Origin: Thioalkalivibrio sp.
GTDB lineage: Bacteria; Pseudomonadota; Gammaproteobacteria; Ectothiorhodospirales; Ectothiorhodospiraceae
Direction of reading: 5' to 3'
NCBI GenBank assembly: GCA_007133115.1
Contig: SLNI01000156.1
Coordinates: 1-8,737 of the forward strand
DNA: 8,737 nucleotides
The position numbers were made by a program, and so were the translations under genes. The first letter of the stretch is position 1. Each line of letters starts with the position of its first letter. This document shows positions 1 through 6,998 of this stretch, one piece after another. Under the pieces are notes generated by a model. That model was not told where the DNA came from, searched no databases, and saw nothing but the letters and a program-made list of their open reading frames with translations.

Positions 1-1407
1 GAGATCAGCAGCCGCGAACTGACCGAACTCTATCTCGGCCGGATCGAGCGGCTGGATGCGCAACTCAACAGTTTCATCACGGTGACCCACGAACGGGCGC
101 TCGCGGCGGCCAACGCGGCCGATGAGCGGATCGGGCGGGGCGAAGACGCCCTTTTGCTGGGGCTGCCGATTGCGCAAAAGGACATCTTCTGCACCGCGGG
201 CGTTCGCTCGAGTTGTGGTTCCCGAATGCTCGACTCCTTCATTGCGCCGTACGACGCGACCGTGGTCGCGCGCATGAACGCGGCTGGCGCGGTGATGCTG
301 GGCAAGACCAACATGGACGAGTTCGCGATGGGGTCGTCGAACGAAACCAGCTTTTATGGCCCGGTTCGCAATCCCTGGGATCTCGATCGTGTGCCGGGCG
401 GGTCCTCGGGTGGGTCCGCGGCGGCTGTCGCGGCCCGGCTCGTGCCGGCGGCGACGGGTACAGACACCGGGGGCTCGATCCGCCAGCCCGCGGCCTTTTG
501 CGGAATCACCGGTCTGAAGCCCACCTACGGACGCGTCTCCCGCTACGGCATGATCGCCTTCGCCTCCAGCCTCGATCAGGGCGGCCCGATGGCGGCGACT
601 GCCGAGGACTGCGCGCTCATGCTGAATGCCATGGCGGGTTTCGACCCGCAGGATTCCACCAGCGTCGAGCGGCCCGCCGAGGATTTCTGCGCCGACCTCG
701 AGCGCGACCTGAAGGGGCTGCGCATCGGTCTGCCGCGGGAATTCTTTGGGGATGGGCTCGATCCGGCGATGCGAGCTGTAATCGAAACGGCCCTGGCGGT
801 GCTGAAGGAGCGTGGGGCGATCCTGGTTGATATCAACCTGCCGAACAGCGGGCTGTCGGTCCCCGCCTACTACGTGGTGGCTCCCGCCGAGTGCTCTTCG
901 AACCTCGCGCGCTATGACGGAGTGCGCTACGGCCACCGTTGTGCCCACCCCGTGGACTTGCAGGATCTCTACACGCGATCGCGGGCCGAGGGATTCGGGG
1001 CCGAGGTGAAGCGGCGCATCATGATCGGGACCTACGTGCTCTCGGCGGGCTATTACGATGCCTACTACCTGAAAGCCCAGAAGGTGCGGCGGTTGATCGC
1101 CGATGATTTCCGGCGTGCTTTCGGGCAGGTCGACGTGATTTTGGGTCCGACCACCCCGGAACTGCCGTTCCGGCTGGGCGAGAAGAGCGCCGATCCGGTG
1201 AAGATGTACCTCTCGGACATCTATACCATCGCGGTGAACCTGGCGGGACTTCCCGGCCTTTCGATGCCGGCGGGAACCATCGGCAGCCTACCGGTGGGGC
1301 TGCAGCTGATCGGAAACTATTTCGACGAGGCCCGCCTGCTCAACGTGGCCCACCAGTTCCAGCAGGACACCGACTGGCATGCCCGCATGCCGGCGGCGTT
1401 CGTTTAG
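1..1407 (+). CDS. gatA: Aspartyl/glutamyl-tRNA amidotransferase subunit A, 5' end cut by window
   Basis: GatA is the amidase subunit of the cytoplasmic GatCAB complex. It hydrolyses glutamine to supply ammonia for transamidation of misacylated Glu-tRNA(Gln) or Asp-tRNA(Asn). The frame is open from base 1 and ends at TAG 1405-1407, giving 468 visible residues. Numbering from the first visible codon, the amidase Ser-cisSer-Lys triad is intact: Lys60 in PIAQKD, Ser135 in the GGSSGGS loop and Ser159 in [11 protein letters not shown]. All three are offset by exactly 19 from the known S. aureus GatA residues (79, 154, 178), so only about 15-20 N-terminal residues lie outside the window. The GTG at 82 is an internal valine codon, not the start, because homology continues upstream through [19 protein letters not shown]. 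The C-terminal [13 protein letters not shown] segment is typical. gatB follows after 12 bases; gatC would be expected upstream. The identification is very secure. Confidence 0.97.
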   Translation, partial: EISSRELTELYLGRIERLDAQLNSFITVTHERALAAANAADERIGRGEDALLLGLPIAQKDIFCTAGVRSSCGSRMLDSFIAPYDATVVARMNAAGAVMLGKTNMDEFAMGSSNETSFYGPVRNPWDLDRVPGGSSGGSAAAVAARLVPAATGTDTGGSIRQPAAFCGITGLKPTYGRVSRYGMIAFASSLDQGGPMAATAEDCALMLNAMAGFDPQDSTSVERPAEDFCADLERDLKGLRIGLPREFFGDGLDPAMRAVIETALAVLKERGAILVDINLPNSGLSVPAYYVVAPAECSSNLARYDGVRYGHRCAHPVDLQDLYTRSRAEGFGAEVKRRIMIGTYVLSAGYYDAYYLKAQKVRRLIADDFRRAFGQVDVILGPTTPELPFRLGEKSADPVKMYLSDIYTIAVNLAGLPGLSMPAGTIGSLPVGLQLIGNYFDEARLLNVAHQFQQDTDWHARMPAAFV

Positions 1408-1411
1408 GGGG
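1406..1411 (+). promoter_or_regulatory. Shine-Dalgarno sequence of gatB
   Basis: The purine run AGGGGG overlaps the TAG stop of gatA and sits 8 bases before the gatB ATG at 1420. It is the clearest ribosome binding site in the window and fixes the gatB start. Its overlap with the upstream stop codon implies translational coupling of gatA and gatB. Confidence 0.8.
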
Positions 1412-1419
1412 CATCAGGC

Positions 1420-2856
1420 ATGGAATGGGAAACCGTGATCGGGCTTGAGGTTCATGCCCAGCTCAATACCGTTTCGAAGATCTTCTCGGGCGCCGGAACC
1501 ACCTACGGTGCGGAGCCCAACCGCCAGGCCTGCGCGGTGGATCTGGGCCTGCCCGGTGTGCTTCCGGTGCTGAACGGCGCGACCGTCGCCAAGGCCGTTA
1601 CGCTCGGGCTGGCGATCGACGCGCGCATTGCGCCCCGATCGGTGTTTGCCCGCAAGAACTACTTCTACCCGGACCTGCCGAAGGGCTACCAGATCTCGCA
1701 ATACGAGCTGCCGATCGTCGCGGAGGGACATCTCGACATCGAACTGGAGGACGGGACACGCAAGCGCATCGGGATTACCCGGGCGCACCTGGAGGAGGAT
1801 GCCGGCAAGAGCCTGCACGAGGGCCTGGGCGCCATGACCGGTATTGATCTGAACCGGGCCGGCACGCCGCTGGTGGAGATTGTCTCGGAGCCGGACCTGC
1901 GCTCGGCGAAGGAGGCGGTAGCCTACATGAAGAAGCTGCACGCGCTGGTGCGCTATCTCGGCGTCTGTGACGGCAACATGCAGGAGGGCAGTTTCCGTTG
2001 CGATGCCAACGTTTCGGTACGCCCCGTGGGGCAGAAGGCGTTCGGTACGCGTGCGGAGATCAAGAATCTCAATTCGTTCCGATTCGTGGAGCGTGCCATC
2101 AACTTCGAGGTGGAGCGCCAGATCGGGCTCCTCGAAGGCGGAGGGCAGGTGGTGCAGGAGACCCGTCTGTATGACCCGGATCACGATGAGACCCGGTCCA
2201 TGCGTTCGAAGGAAGAAGCCAATGATTACCGGTATTTCCCGGACCCGGATCTGTTGCCGGTGGTGATTCATCCGGAGTTCGTCGAGCGGCTGCGGTCGGA
2301 GCTCCCGGAGCTCCCGGACGCCAAGCGGGAACGGTTCATCGACGTGTACGGGCTCTCGGACTACGATGCCGGTATGTTGACCGGCAGCCGCGAACTGGCC
2401 GATTTCTTCGAAGCGGTGGCCGCGGGGTGTGATGCCCCCAAGCTTGCGGCCAACTGGGTGATGGGCGAGTTTTCCGCGGCCCTGAACCGGTCCGAGATCG
2501 ATCTCCGGGGCAGTCCCGTGTCGGCGGCGGCGCTCGCGGAGTTGCTGTGCCGCATCGAGGATCAGACGCTCTCGGGGAAGCTCGCGAAAGACGTTTTCGA
2601 GGCGATGTGGTCCGGCGAGGGGGATGCCGATGCCGTCATCGATGCGCGTGGCCTGAAGCAGATCACCGACACCGGGGCCATCGACGCGATCATCGACGCG
2701 GTGGTCTCGGCCAATCCCGCGCAGGTGGAACAATACCGGTCGGGCAAGGACAAGGTGTTCGGTTTCTTTGTGGGCCAGGTCATGAAGCAGACGCAGGGCA
2801 AGGCCAACCCGGCGCAGGTGAACGAGCGTCTGCGCGCGCGGCTGCTGAAAGACTGA
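1420..2856 (+). CDS. gatB: Aspartyl/glutamyl-tRNA amidotransferase subunit B
   Basis: GatB is the tRNA-binding and kinase-like subunit of GatCAB. It activates the misacylated glutamate or aspartate side chain with ATP and transfers ammonia delivered from GatA. The 478-residue length is usual for the family. The N-terminal cradle domain opens with [12 protein letters not shown]. It contains family signatures at about residues 143-159 ([16 protein letters not shown]), 184-202 ([19 protein letters not shown]) and 270-278 (YRYFPDPDL). A helical domain follows, and the C-terminal YqeY-like tail at about 340-478 includes ANWVMGEF and the [20 protein letters not shown] segment. The start is supported by AGGGGG eight bases upstream. 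The gene lies 12 bases after gatA and 12 before the first hslO start, so the three are probably one transcript. No defects are seen. A long open frame on the opposite strand is a GC-driven shadow. Confidence 0.98.
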   Translation: MEWETVIGLEVHAQLNTVSKIFSGAGTTYGAEPNRQACAVDLGLPGVLPVLNGATVAKAVTLGLAIDARIAPRSVFARKNYFYPDLPKGYQISQYELPIVAEGHLDIELEDGTRKRIGITRAHLEEDAGKSLHEGLGAMTGIDLNRAGTPLVEIVSEPDLRSAKEAVAYMKKLHALVRYLGVCDGNMQEGSFRCDANVSVRPVGQKAFGTRAEIKNLNSFRFVERAINFEVERQIGLLEGGGQVVQETRLYDPDHDETRSMRSKEEANDYRYFPDPDLLPVVIHPEFVERLRSELPELPDAKRERFIDVYGLSDYDAGMLTGSRELADFFEAVAAGCDAPKLAANWVMGEFSAALNRSEIDLRGSPVSAAALAELLCRIEDQTLSGKLAKDVFEAMWSGEGDADAVIDARGLKQITDTGAIDAIIDAVVSANPAQVEQYRSGKDKVFGFFVGQVMKQTQGKANPAQVNERLRARLLKD

Positions 2857-2868
2857 GCGCGATCCGAT

Positions 2869-3780
2869 GTGGTACTGGAACCGGTCATGATCGAACGGGA
2901 TACCCTGCATCGGTTCCTGCTCGAAAACATGCCCGTTCGGGGAGAGTGGGTGCACCTCGATGCCTCCTGGCAGGCCTTGCTGGAGCGTCACGACTACCCG
3001 CCGGTGGTTCGCGAACGCCTGGGCGAAGCCTATGCCGCAGTGGCTCTGATCGCCGCCACCTTGAAGTTCGATGGTTCCCTGATCCTCCAGATCACTGGCT
3101 CGGGCCCGCTCCATCTGCTGGTCGTGCAGGCCACGGGCAGCCGGGCGCTGCGTGGACTGGCACGTTATCGCGGCGAGGTTCCCGCGGGTGATCTGAAGGA
3201 GGTTTTTGGCGCCAATGCCCGCATGGTGCTCACGCTCGATCCCGGTGCCGGACGCGAGCGCTACCAGGGGGTCGTGGAGCTGGAAGGAAGCCACCTGGCT
3301 GCGGCGCTCGACGAGTATTTCCGTCGTTCCGAGCAGTTACCCACACGGGTCTGGCTGGCCGCGGATGCCAGGCAGGCTTCGGGACTGCTGTTGCAGGGGA
3401 TGCCCGGGGCGGACGGTGCGCCCACTTCGCCGGACACCGAGGACTGGACCCGGGCCAGCGTGCTGGGCGAGACAGTCACCCGCGCGGAACTGCTTGGGCT
3501 GCCGGCGTCGGAGCTGTTGCTGCGGCTGTTCCACGAGGAGGGGATTCGGCTGCTCGACGGGCAGGCGATGCGCTTCGCCTGCACCTGCTCACGGGAGAAG
3601 GTCGATGGCATGCTGCGGGGTCTGGGGGCTGCCGAGGTCCGCGAAACGCTGGCGGAGCAGGGCGAGATCGAGGTGACCTGCGAATTCTGCAATGCGCAGT
3701 ATCGCCTCGATGCCGTCGATACGGAGGCATTGTTCGCCGCAGACGAACGCCAGCCCGATGTAGGCTCCACCCGGCATTGA
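2869..3780 (+). CDS. hslO: Hsp33 redox-regulated chaperone
   Basis: Hsp33 is a cytoplasmic holdase. In the reduced state it binds zinc through four cysteines; oxidative stress plus unfolding releases the zinc, forms disulfides and activates it to hold unfolding proteins. The 303-residue product aligns with E. coli HslO (about 292) throughout: LHRFLLENMPVRGEW near the N-terminus, ATLKFDGSLILQITGSGPL at about 63-81, GRERYQGVVELEG at 128-140 and YFRRSEQLPTR at 150-160. The zinc/redox switch is complete: Cys238 and Cys240 (CTC) plus Cys271 and Cys274 (CEFC). Two starts are possible, ATG 2869 (12 bases after gatB) and ATG 2887, whose product begins MIERDTLHRF, closer in length to E. coli. Neither has a strong ribosome binding site; a weak GGA lies upstream of 2887. 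The gene probably rides on the gat transcript, and its stop faces the moeB stop with four bases between. Confidence 0.96.
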   Translation: MVLEPVMIERDTLHRFLLENMPVRGEWVHLDASWQALLERHDYPPVVRERLGEAYAAVALIAATLKFDGSLILQITGSGPLHLLVVQATGSRALRGLARYRGEVPAGDLKEVFGANARMVLTLDPGAGRERYQGVVELEGSHLAAALDEYFRRSEQLPTRVWLAADARQASGLLLQGMPGADGAPTSPDTEDWTRASVLGETVTRAELLGLPASELLLRLFHEEGIRLLDGQAMRFACTCSREKVDGMLRGLGAAEVRETLAEQGEIEVTCEFCNAQYRLDAVDTEALFAADERQPDVGSTRH

Positions 3781-3798
3781 GGCGTCACGCCTGGGCCG
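3772..3798. other. Inverted repeat at the convergent hslO/moeB stops, possible bidirectional transcript end
   Basis: AGGCG (3780-3784), TCA loop, CGCCT (3788-3792) form a perfect 5-bp stem overlapping the last base of the hslO TGA and the moeB TGA (3785-3787 on the minus strand). A second 4-bp arm pair, CGGC 3772-3775 with GCCG 3795-3798, extends it across an internal loop. The structure sits exactly where two converging operons end. There is no T-tract on either side, so it is not a canonical intrinsic terminator. It could protect 3' ends or be chance in GC-rich DNA. Confidence 0.3.
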
Positions 3799-4564
3799 AT
3801 GTCCTCCCGCTCCTTCCCGGGGCCAATGATCCGCACACCGGGCAGTCCGGGTCGCGCACGAGGGCCAGTCTGCGGAACTGCATGGTGAGTCCATCGACCA
3901 GCAGCAGATGGCCGGCCAGCGTGGGCAGTCCCATCAGCAGTTTCAACGCTTCCGTGGCCTGGAGGCTGCCGATGACGCCCGGCATACTGGCCAGAACGCC
4001 TGATTCGGAACAGGTCTCGCCGAGTTCTTCGCCGTCCCCGTAGAGGCAGTGATAACAGGCGGCATTCGGGTCGCGGAAGTCGAAGGTCGCCAGTTGCCCT
4101 TCGAAACGGATCACCGCTCCGGACACCAGCGGTGTGAGGGTGTTCAGGGCCGCGTGGTTGATCAGCGCGCGGCTGGCGAAGTTGTCGGTGCCATCGAGAA
4201 CCACGTCGGCTTCCCGGAAAACCCGTTCCAGGCCGCTCTGCTCCAGTCTTCGGTCGATGGGATCGACCCGGCAATCGGGGTTCAGCCGGAGCAGGCTGTC
4301 CGCCGCGGACAGCACTTTTGGGCGGCCGATGTCGGCGTCCCCGTGCAGAATCTGGCGCTGCAGGTTGGAGAGTTCGACCTCGTCGAAGTCGACCAAGGTG
4401 AGGCGCCCGACGCCCGCAGCGGCGAGGTAGGCAGCCACCGGTGAGCCCAGGCCGCCCAGCCCCATCACCACGGCATGAGCGGCGGCCAGGCGCTCCTGTC
4501 CCTCCGCGCCGATCTCGGGCAGCAGGATCTGGCGGCTGTACCGGAGCAGAAGCGCGTCGTTCAT
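3785..4564 (-). CDS. moeB: MoeB/ThiF/HesA-family adenylyltransferase (E1-like), probably MoeB
   Basis: Enzymes of this family adenylate the C-terminal glycine of a ubiquitin-like sulfur carrier (MoaD for molybdopterin, or ThiS and related carriers) in the cytoplasm. The 259-residue product aligns with E. coli MoeB from MNDALLLRYSRQILLPEIG onward. Visible features are the nucleotide-binding GLGGLGSP at 35-42, DFDEVELSNLQRQ at 59-71, LDGTDN at 123-128, the conserved Cys185 in GETCSESGV, and a structural zinc site of Cys170/Cys173 (CYHC) and Cys241/Cys244 (CPVC). There is no C-terminal rhodanese domain, so it is the short MoeB form. ATG 4564 is the first start after an in-frame stop; only a poor ribosome binding site is seen, and coupling to the gene 34 bases upstream is likely. 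It is last in the hemA-prfA-prmC cluster, as in Pseudomonas. No MoaD or ThiS gene is in view, so the partner is not known from this window. Confidence 0.93.
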   Translation of the reverse strand: MNDALLLRYSRQILLPEIGAEGQERLAAAHAVVMGLGGLGSPVAAYLAAAGVGRLTLVDFDEVELSNLQRQILHGDADIGRPKVLSAADSLLRLNPDCRVDPIDRRLEQSGLERVFREADVVLDGTDNFASRALINHAALNTLTPLVSGAVIRFEGQLATFDFRDPNAACYHCLYGDGEELGETCSESGVLASMPGVIGSLQATEALKLLMGLPTLAGHLLLVDGLTMQFRRLALVRDPDCPVCGSLAPGRSGRTSAQA

Positions 4565-4598
4565 GCGGCCAGGCGTGCGTCAGGGTGGGTCTGCAACC

Positions 4599-5000
4599 TC
4601 ACCAGTACGAGCGCCAGTGGTCCGGACGCTGATCGCGGCAGCCGTGCTCGTGCTTCTGGTATTCCCGGACGAAAATACGCCGCGCGCAGTGTCCAAAGCA
4701 GTTGGATCGCAGCTTCAGATTTTCGCGCCGGGTCTCTTCGCAATACTGGTAATAGGTACGGCGCAGGCGCGTCAGCAGACTGTTGTCGAGATGGAACCCG
4801 AGTTCCTGCAACGCGGATTCGATCTCCGCGAAGGTGACCTGCAGCAGATCGTACTGGACCAGTACGCGGTTGGGGCCAGATATCGAGACCTGAGACACCA
4901 TGGGCGAGTCCGCGAGCAACAGCGCCGCCGAGGGTGCCTGATCAGCCTCCCAATGCGGCCCACGAAAGACCAGTTCCCGGGAACGGAGGGTGGAGTCCAT
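4599..5000 (-). CDS. Uncharacterised small protein: HMA-like ferredoxin-fold half plus Cys/His-rich tail
   Basis: I do not recognise this gene by name. The 133-residue product has two parts. Residues about 8-72 fit a beta-alpha-beta-beta-alpha-beta pattern: SRELVFRGPHW, a helix, VSQVSISGPN, RVLVQYDLLQV, then TFAEIESALQELGF. The last two pieces closely resemble the end of heavy-metal-associated (HMA) domains. The metal-binding CxxC loop of true HMA domains is absent; the position reads PHWEADQ. Residues 73-133 are basic and carry Cys87, Cys101 and Cys105 (CFGHC), His117 and His119 (HEHGC) and Cys121, ending in DHWRSYW, which suggests a metal or redox centre. There is no signal peptide or membrane segment, so it is probably cytoplasmic. 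It lies 59 bases after prmC and 34 before moeB on the same strand. The ATG start is doubtful: it lacks a ribosome binding site and the frame looks coding upstream to a CTG at 5063. That the gene is real is fairly sure; its function is not known. Confidence 0.82.
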   Translation of the reverse strand: MDSTLRSRELVFRGPHWEADQAPSAALLLADSPMVSQVSISGPNRVLVQYDLLQVTFAEIESALQELGFHLDNSLLTRLRRTYYQYCEETRRENLKLRSNCFGHCARRIFVREYQKHEHGCRDQRPDHWRSYW

Positions 5001-5059
5001 GTCCCAATGGTAGTTGGGCTCAGGGAATTTGCCCAGCGCGCGGAAGGGGTAGGGTGGCT

Positions 5060-5063
5060 TCAG
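5060..5063 (-). other. Possible CTGA stop/start overlap joining prmC and the small HMA-like gene
   Basis: On the minus strand the prmC TGA (5062-5060) overlaps a CTG (5063-5061) that is in frame with the downstream small gene, giving CTGA. The 21 codons from this CTG to the ATG at 5000 contain no stop and show a coding-like bias, with G/C at 13, 9 and 17 of 21 first, second and third positions. Starting here would give a 154-residue protein beginning [12 protein letters not shown] after the initiator. CTG starts are rare and no good ribosome binding site is visible. Confidence 0.35.
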
Positions 5064-5956
5064 GTGGACCCATCGCGGGACTGGGCCTCCGTGACGCGGT
5101 CATGTCCCGCAAGATCCCGGTGGCTGCAAACCTCATGGAAGCCCCAGCCGTCGAGCATCCGGCGCACGGCCGCGGCTTGTCCAAAGCCGTGTTCGAGCAG
5201 GAGATGCCCGCCGGGGCGCAGGTGTTGCCCCGCCATCGCGGCAATGGCCTCGAGGTCGGCCAATCCATGATTCGGAGCGGCCAGGGCCATGCGGGGTTCG
5301 AAGCGAAGGTCCCCTTGCTCCAGGTGTGGATCGCCGGGATCGATGTAGGGTGGATTGCTGACGATCAGATCGAAGGTGGGGGCCGCACGAACGGGTTCCA
5401 GCCATCGTCCCTGGAACCAGTGGACATCGAGACGAAGTGCGCGCGCGTTCCGGGCGGCCACGGCGAGGGCCGGTCCGCTCAGGTCGCTGCCCCAGGCGTC
5501 GATATCCGGCCTTTCCCGCTTGAGCGCGAGGATGACGGCGCCGGATCCCGTTCCAAGGTCGAGGACACACGGGTTCTCTGCCGGAAGGCGCTCCAGGGCA
5601 AGGGAAACCAGGAGCTCGGTATCGGGCCGGGGAATCAGACAGTGTTCGTTGATCTGCAACGGCATCGACCAGAATTCACGCTCGCCGAGCAGGTAGGCCA
5701 CCGGTATCCCCGCGGCACGTCGTTGGGTCAACTCGAGCGCCCGCCTGCATTCTTCGGAGGCGATTTTCCGATCCCCGTGCGCGATCAGGGCTACGGTATC
5801 CGTGTCCAGGACATGCCCCAGAAGCAGCCGTGCCTCCAGGGCAGCCGCGTCGATGCCCGCCCGTGCCAGTTGCTCTCGCATCCGGGAAAGCATGGCCTGG
5901 ATCGTAGGGGGGTCAATCGTCGGCAAGGGCTGCCAGCTGCTCGGCCTTGTATTCAT
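5060..5956 (-). CDS. prmC: Release factor glutamine methyltransferase PrmC (HemK family)
   Basis: PrmC uses S-adenosylmethionine to N5-methylate the glutamine of the GGQ motif in release factors RF1 and RF2, which raises termination efficiency. The 298-residue frame has an N-terminal helical substrate-binding domain followed by a Rossmann methyltransferase domain. Visible motifs are the PRPDTELLV segment at 109-117, SAM-binding LDLGTGSGA at 132-140 and catalytic NPPY at 201-204, followed by [14 protein letters not shown]. Its substrate RF1 is encoded immediately upstream. The start is uncertain. ATG 5956 overlaps prfA by 44 bases. A TTG at 5926 and an ATG at 5893 (20 bases after the prfA stop, product MLSRMREQL) are alternatives. 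The segment TIQAMLSRM resembles the first residues of Pseudomonas PrmC, which favours a start slightly upstream of 5893. No candidate has a clear ribosome binding site. The function is secure; only the N-terminus is in doubt. Confidence 0.95.
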   Translation of the reverse strand: MNTRPSSWQPLPTIDPPTIQAMLSRMREQLARAGIDAAALEARLLLGHVLDTDTVALIAHGDRKIASEECRRALELTQRRAAGIPVAYLLGEREFWSMPLQINEHCLIPRPDTELLVSLALERLPAENPCVLDLGTGSGAVILALKRERPDIDAWGSDLSGPALAVAARNARALRLDVHWFQGRWLEPVRAAPTFDLIVSNPPYIDPGDPHLEQGDLRFEPRMALAAPNHGLADLEAIAAMAGQHLRPGGHLLLEHGFGQAAAVRRMLDGWGFHEVCSHRDLAGHDRVTEAQSRDGST

Positions 5957-6998
5957 GAGTCAGTGGATCGATCAGCGGGTCCATATCGCCCGCCATAACG
6001 TCATCGATCCGGTACAGGGTCAGGTTGATTCGGTGGTCGGTGATCCGGCCCTGGGGAAAATTGTAGGTGCGGATTCGCTCCGAGCGGTCGCCACTGCCCA
6101 CCAGGCTCTTGCGCGCCGCGCTCTGCTCGGCGTTCTGTCGGCTGCGTTCGGCCTCATAGACCCGCGCCGCCAGGAGGTTCATCGCGCGAGCCTTGTTCTT
6201 GTGCTGCGAGCGCTCATCCTGGCACTCGACCACGAAGCCGGTCGGCAGGTGGGTCAGGCGCACGGCGGAATCGGTGCGGTTGACGTGCTGCCCGCCCGCC
6301 CCGCTGGCCCGATAGGTATCGATGCGCAGGTCGGCGGGATTGATTTCCGGCATTTCGACCTCCTCGAGCTCCGGGAGAATCGCGACGGTTGCCGCCGAGG
6401 TGTGGATGCGACCCTGGGATTCGGTTTCCGGCACGCGCTGTACCCGGTGCGCCCCCGACTCGAATTTGAGTCGCGAGTACGCGCCCTGACCGATCAGCCG
6501 AGCGATGACCTCGCGATACCCCCCGTGCTCGCCCTCGCTGGCGCTGAGAATTTCCAGCTGCCAGTTGCGCCGCTCGGCGTAACGTCCGTACATCCGGAAC
6601 AGGTCACCCGCGAAGATCGCCGCTTCGTCTCCTCCCGTTCCGGCTCGGATTTCCAGAAAAAGATTGGAGTCGTCGTGCGGATCGCGCGGCACTAGGTGTG
6701 TCTGCAGCTCACTTTCGAGTGCGGCGTCCTCGGCGGTGAGGCGGGCCATCTCGTCTTCCGCGAGCGCGCGCACCCCGGGTTCCGGGTCCTGCAGCATGGC
6801 GCGTGTGGTTTCGAGTTCTCTCTGGTTGGCCACCCAGTCATGCCAGGCCTTTGCGACGGGTTCTAGCTGGCTGTATTCCATCGACAGCCGCCGGAACAGG
6901 TTGCCGTCATCGGCGGTGTCGGGTTCAGCCAGCAGCTGGGCGATTTCCTCGTGGCGTTCAGCCAGGCCTTCGAGTTTTCGGCGAAAGGACGCTTTCAC
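5913..6998 (-). CDS. prfA: Peptide chain release factor 1
   Basis: RF1 reads UAA and UAG in the ribosomal A site and triggers hydrolysis of peptidyl-tRNA. The 361-residue product is full length and aligns with E. coli RF1 end to end ([18 protein letters not shown] against MKPSIVAKLEALHERHEE). The stop-codon recognition tripeptide is Pro190-Glu191-Thr192, a PxT motif that marks RF1 rather than RF2. The catalytic GGQ is at 235-237 in GAGGQHVN; Gln237 is the residue the neighbouring PrmC would methylate. [15 protein letters not shown] at 123-137 and [10 protein letters not shown] at 261-270 are also typical. The start is GTG at 6998-6996, overlapping the hemA TGA by four bases, and the N-terminal alignment supports it. 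The upstream ribosome binding site is weak, so translation probably depends on coupling to hemA. The hemA-prfA-prmC order is the classical gammaproteobacterial operon. Confidence 0.98.
   Translation of the reverse strand: MKASFRRKLEGLAERHEEIAQLLAEPDTADDGNLFRRLSMEYSQLEPVAKAWHDWVANQRELETTRAMLQDPEPGVRALAEDEMARLTAEDAALESELQTHLVPRDPHDDSNLFLEIRAGTGGDEAAIFAGDLFRMYGRYAERRNWQLEILSASEGEHGGYREVIARLIGQGAYSRLKFESGAHRVQRVPETESQGRIHTSAATVAILPELEEVEMPEINPADLRIDTYRASGAGGQHVNRTDSAVRLTHLPTGFVVECQDERSQHKNKARAMNLLAARVYEAERSRQNAEQSAARKSLVGSGDRSERIRTYNFPQGRITDHRINLTLYRIDDVMAGDMDPLIDPLTHEYKAEQLAALADD
6995..6998 (-). other. GTGA start/stop overlap of hemA and prfA
   Basis: The prfA start GTG (6998-6996) and the hemA stop TGA (6997-6995) share two bases, reading GTGA on the minus strand. 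Such four-base overlaps are a hallmark of translational coupling by a terminating ribosome restarting. No strong Shine-Dalgarno sequence precedes the GTG, which fits coupling. Confidence 0.85.

Noticed and set aside
82..84. GTG as the start of gatA
   Set aside because: The frame is open to base 1 and the 27 upstream codons match GatA N-terminal sequence. The triad offset also shows the real start lies outside the window.
2297..2320. Tandem nine-base repeat (GAGCTCCCG twice) in gatB
   Set aside because: It encodes the ELPELPD segment, a normal part of GatB, so the repeat reflects the protein sequence and is not a separate element.
1414..3294. A 626-codon open frame on the minus strand across gatB and the first part of hslO
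   Set aside because: It lies antisense to two clearly conserved genes. Its product is rich in His, Arg, Gln and Leu with no recognisable domain, as expected for a reverse-strand frame in high-GC coding DNA.
3261..4274. A 337-codon minus-strand frame spanning the hslO/moeB junction
   Set aside because: It is out of frame with moeB and antisense to hslO, both firmly identified. The product is low-complexity and Arg/Pro/Ser-rich.
5013..5037. Inverted repeat TGGGC/GCCCA (5015-5019 and 5031-5035) upstream of the small gene's ATG
   Set aside because: It is a 5-bp stem with an 11-base loop, no T-tract and a mismatch when extended in the transcribed RNA. It also falls in the stretch that looks coding, so chance is the better explanation.
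6421..6431. RF1 recognition tripeptide reads Pro-Glu-Thr, not the Pro-Ala-Thr of E. coli
   Set aside because: The RF1 motif is PxT with a variable middle residue, and PET is found in RF1 of other bacteria, so no change of codon specificity is implied.
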